NCBI GenBank assembly: GCA_001830645.1
Contig: MIBM01000223.1
Coordinates: forward strand, 553-7,980
DNA length: 7,428 bases
Reading direction: 5' to 3'
DNA from: Spirochaetes bacterium RIFOXYC1_FULL_54_7
GTDB taxonomy: Bacteria; Spirochaetota; Spirochaetia; Treponematales; UBA12059
Within the stretch, counting starts at the first letter, position 1. Each line of letters starts with the position of its first letter. Both the position numbers and the translations under genes were made by a program. Shown here piece by piece: positions 5,754 through 7,428 of this stretch. The notes beneath the pieces are model-generated. The model did no database searches and was not told where the DNA came from. It saw only the letters and a list, made by a program, of their open reading frames with translations.

Positions 5754-5801
5754 TGCCCCGCTGGTTGCTTGCTGTAAAGCCTGATGCCAGCGGGGCATTT
5801 T
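5754..5801 (+). terminator. Terminator of the fba-barrel unit
   Basis: TGCCCCGCTGG (5754-5764) and CCAGCGGGGCA (5787-5797) form a perfect 11-bp stem with a 22-nt loop that can itself pair GCTT with AAGC (5767-5770, 5777-5780). Four T follow (5798-5801), the last being inside the rnhA stop codon. It is suited to stop plus-strand transcription just before convergent rnhA. The minus-strand exit has no T-run, so it is mainly one-directional, though the stem may also protect the rnhA message end. Confidence 0.75.
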
Positions 5802-6262
5802 CAACGGTTTTCTATCACTCCCCGTCGGGCCAGTTCGTCGCAGCGTTCGTTCCAGGCCTCGCCACTGTGGCCTTCTACCCAGACATACCTGGCAGCCAGG
5901 GCTGTTGACAGAAAATCAAGACGCTCCCACAGATCCTTGTTCTTGACCGGGGTCTTACTGGCTGTACGCCATCCATTGCGTTTCCAGGATGCTATCCAGC
6001 TGGTGACACCGTTCTTGACATACTGTGAATCGGTACGTACTTCGATCCGGTCGGGGCTGAGCTCGCCACCGCTTATCCTGGTCTGAAGGGACGAAAGTCC
6101 TTCTATGGCTGCAAGCAGTTCCATCCTGTTGTTGGTGGTAAGAGCCTCTCCTCCGTAGCCTTCGCGGATTTCACCGCCTGCAAGGCAAACCCAGGCCCAG
6201 CCGCCGGGTCCGGGATTTCCAGAGCAGGCTCCGTCGCTGTAGATTATGGCTGTAGTCTTCAT
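5801..6262 (-). CDS. rnhA: Ribonuclease HI
   Basis: A 153-residue enzyme, close to the usual 155, that cleaves the RNA strand of RNA-DNA hybrids (R-loops, primers) in the cytosol. The canonical pattern is complete: YSDGACSGNPGPGGW (8-22) with Asp10, NNRMELLA (44-51) with Glu48, RTDSQYVKNG (76-85) with Asp78, the basic handle region KRNGWRTASKTPVKNKDLW (94-112), VEGHSG (129-134) with His132, and NERCDELA (138-145) with Asp142. The frame is open 34 codons further upstream, but those codons would run through the candidate promoter and have no family similarity. I therefore chose the ATG at 6262, which places MKTTAIIYSDG at the family start. There is no good Shine-Dalgarno. It converges with the barrel gene and diverges from the ABC exporter. 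Confidence 0.95.
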   Translation of the reverse strand: MKTTAIIYSDGACSGNPGPGGWAWVCLAGGEIREGYGGEALTTNNRMELLAAIEGLSSLQTRISGGELSPDRIEVRTDSQYVKNGVTSWIASWKRNGWRTASKTPVKNKDLWERLDFLSTALAARYVWVEGHSGEAWNERCDELARRGVIENR

Positions 6263-6268
6263 CGGGCG

Positions 6269-6297
6269 AGTATCCCGGGCTCTTGCTGTTTTGTCAA
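6269..6297 (-). promoter_or_regulatory. Candidate rnhA promoter (leaderless geometry)
   Basis: On the minus strand TTGACA (6297-6292, perfect), exactly 17 nt, GATACT (6274-6269, 4/6). Only 6 nt separate the -10 box from the ATG, so the predicted transcript starts at the A of the start codon or within a base or two. This agrees with the missing Shine-Dalgarno. Confidence 0.6.
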
Positions 6298-6319
6298 TGA
6301 ACAAGGTAGCTCTTGCGCA

Positions 6320-6348
6320 TTGCCAAAGATTGGCCACGGGTATAGGAT
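6320..6348 (+). promoter_or_regulatory. Candidate promoter of the ABC exporter
   Basis: TTGCCA (6320-6325, 5/6), 17 nt, TAGGAT (6343-6348, 4/6), 8 nt before the ATG at 6357. An overlapping TATAGG at 6341 has a 15-nt spacing instead. AGGA at 6344-6347 could alternatively serve as a weak Shine-Dalgarno 9 nt from the ATG, so promoter and ribosome-site readings compete. Confidence 0.35.
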
Positions 6349-6356
6349 CATCGATC

Positions 6357-7428
6357 ATGTTCAAAGAATTCAGAACCCTCGGACCCTACCTGCGCACGCA
6401 TGCGAGTCGGTATATTATGGGACTTTTTTGTCTGGTGATGGTAGATGCAGCACAGTTGCTGCTCCCCCAGTACATACGTCTGGCCATTGATGCCATAGCT
6501 GCCGGCAACGGCCATTCAGTGGTTGTACGCTTGGGGTTCATGATGATCGGTACAGCTCTTGTGATTGCCTGTGGCCGTTTCCTCTGGCGTTACTTCATCC
6601 ATGGCGCTTCACGACGCATCGAGGCAGCCCTGAGGGATCGCTTGTTTGCCCGCCTGATGACCCTTCCTCCCGCTTTCTTCCACAAGAACGCAGTCGGTGA
6701 CATCATGGCCAGGGCAACCAACGACATGCAGGCCATCCGCATGGCAACCGGCATGGCTTTCGTAGCCTTCGTGGATGGAGTATTCATGTCCGTCGCCATC
6801 CTGACGGTCATGTTTGTACAAAATCCGGGAACAACGCTCTGGACCATAGCGCCCCTGCCTTTTGTCAGTGTGCTGATCATCATATTCGGTAGCATGGTGG
6901 GCAAACGTTTCAAGCGTGTCCAGGAGATATATTCGGACATGAGTTCGGTGGTTCAGGAAACCCTGCAAGGTGTCAGGGTCGTGAAGTCCTTCGTCAAGGA
7001 AGATGTATTTGCCGGACGATTTGCCGAGGCCAACGACAGGTACCAGGATGCCTCAATGGGACTTGTCAAGATTTTCGGTTTCTTTTTTCCATTCATATCT
7101 TTTCTGGCAGGACTTACCACCATGGTGCTCATGCTTGCCGGTGGTACTGCAGTCATAGAAAACCGCATGAGTCCTGGATCCCTGGCCGCCATGCTTGCCT
7201 ATCTGGCCATGCTTGTCTGGCCTATGATAGGTGCGGGCTTTACCGTAAACATGATCCAGCGTGGAGCCGCCAGTCTCAAGCGGGTCAACGAGATTCTTGA
7301 TACTGATGCAGAACCGCGTTTTAAGCCAGGAGTCAGGGTTGTGGATGCCCATCCTGATGGTGATATCTGCTTCAAGGGTTTGTCTATCTCGTTCCCGGGG
7401 GCCAAGGCTCCCGCGCTTGTTGACATTG
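6357..7428 (+). CDS. ABC exporter, transmembrane domain and start of ATPase domain (partial, C-terminus off the right edge)
   Basis: I translated this open frame directly: 357 codons with no stop. Residues about 20-300 are a type IV ABC transmembrane domain with six hydrophobic segments (about 20-40, 57-78, 135-153, 163-181, 240-260, 275-295). The first cytosolic loop carries the family signature FFHKNAVGDIMARATNDMQAIR (about 108-128). The second contains QETLQGVRVVKSFVKE (200-215), and QRGAASLKRVNEILDT (301-316) links to the ATPase domain. That domain begins near 335 (ICFKGLSISFPG) and is cut before Walker A. The type resembles MdlA/YheI-like halves of heterodimeric lipid or drug exporters, so a partner gene may follow. 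The substrate cannot be told from this. The ATG at 6357 gives the usual short cytosolic N-terminus and the gene diverges from rnhA, 94 nt away. Confidence 0.93.
   Translation, partial: MFKEFRTLGPYLRTHASRYIMGLFCLVMVDAAQLLLPQYIRLAIDAIAAGNGHSVVVRLGFMMIGTALVIACGRFLWRYFIHGASRRIEAALRDRLFARLMTLPPAFFHKNAVGDIMARATNDMQAIRMATGMAFVAFVDGVFMSVAILTVMFVQNPGTTLWTIAPLPFVSVLIIIFGSMVGKRFKRVQEIYSDMSSVVQETLQGVRVVKSFVKEDVFAGRFAEANDRYQDASMGLVKIFGFFFPFISFLAGLTTMVLMLAGGTAVIENRMSPGSLAAMLAYLAMLVWPMIGAGFTVNMIQRGAASLKRVNEILDTDAEPRFKPGVRVVDAHPDGDICFKGLSISFPGAKAPALVDI

Noticed and set aside
6263..6364. Thirty-four extra N-terminal residues on rnhA
   Set aside because: The extension covers the candidate promoter, overlaps the ABC exporter start, and is absent from RNase HI proteins, which begin just before the YSDG motif.
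6590..7426. Minus-strand open frames opposite the ABC exporter
   Set aside because: The plus-strand frame is continuous and carries the full ABC transmembrane-domain signatures; the reverse frames show no domain.
1..7428. tRNA, rRNA, CRISPR array, insertion sequence, prophage or toxin-antitoxin pair
   Set aside because: No cloverleaf, regular spaced repeats, terminal inverted repeats, transposase or integrase motifs were seen, and genes fill almost all of the window.

Overview
The window comes from a flagellated spirochete, most likely a Treponema/Spirochaeta-type member of the Spirochaetales with mid-range G+C (near 50% by eye). The main reason is a tandem pair of FlaA-type flagellar filament outer-layer (sheath) proteins, a family essentially confined to spirochetes, sitting close to a class II fructose-bisphosphate aldolase. 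From memory, Treponema pallidum has the same neighbourhood (an aldolase next to two flaA genes, around TP0662-TP0664). I could not check this by search. A signal-peptide outer-membrane-barrel candidate and a lipoprotein with a relaxed lipobox also fit a diderm spirochete.

Layout. The left part (1-3414) is all on the minus strand. In transcription order it holds a putative lipoprotein with a periplasmic-binding-protein-like look (3414-2578), then flaA1 (2397-1612) and flaA2 (1602-865), then an intrinsic terminator (836-809), then a cytosolic sensor kinase with a cyclic-nucleotide-binding domain that runs off the left edge (798-1). This kinase and the ABC exporter at the right edge are open-ended, and both were read by direct translation. 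The plus strand then carries fba (3565-4563) and, 3 nt later, a predicted outer-membrane beta-barrel protein (4567-5679), closed by a hairpin terminator (5754-5801). rnhA converges on that terminator from the minus strand (6262-5801). Divergent from rnhA, an ABC exporter (6357 onward) runs off the right edge just as its nucleotide-binding domain begins.

How the genes fit together. flaA1-flaA2 is a tightly coupled operon behind a textbook TTGACA-17-TATAAT promoter whose start-site region is a perfect 7-bp inverted repeat. The kinase's ribosome-binding site directly follows the T-tract of the flaA2 terminator. No promoter space is left between them, so the kinase may depend on readthrough of the flagellar-sheath operon or on a promoter inside flaA2. 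fba and the barrel gene look like one transcription unit. The lipoprotein gene and rnhA both have a candidate promoter whose -10 box ends exactly 6 nt before the start codon and no good Shine-Dalgarno, suggesting leaderless or near-leaderless mRNAs.

There is no tRNA, rRNA, CRISPR array, insertion sequence or phage gene that I can see, and no gene-free stretch longer than about 180 bases. I do not see a clearly new multi-gene system. The most interesting points are the cNMP-kinase behind the flaA terminator, the operator-like palindromes on the flaA and fba promoters, and the possible leaderless genes.
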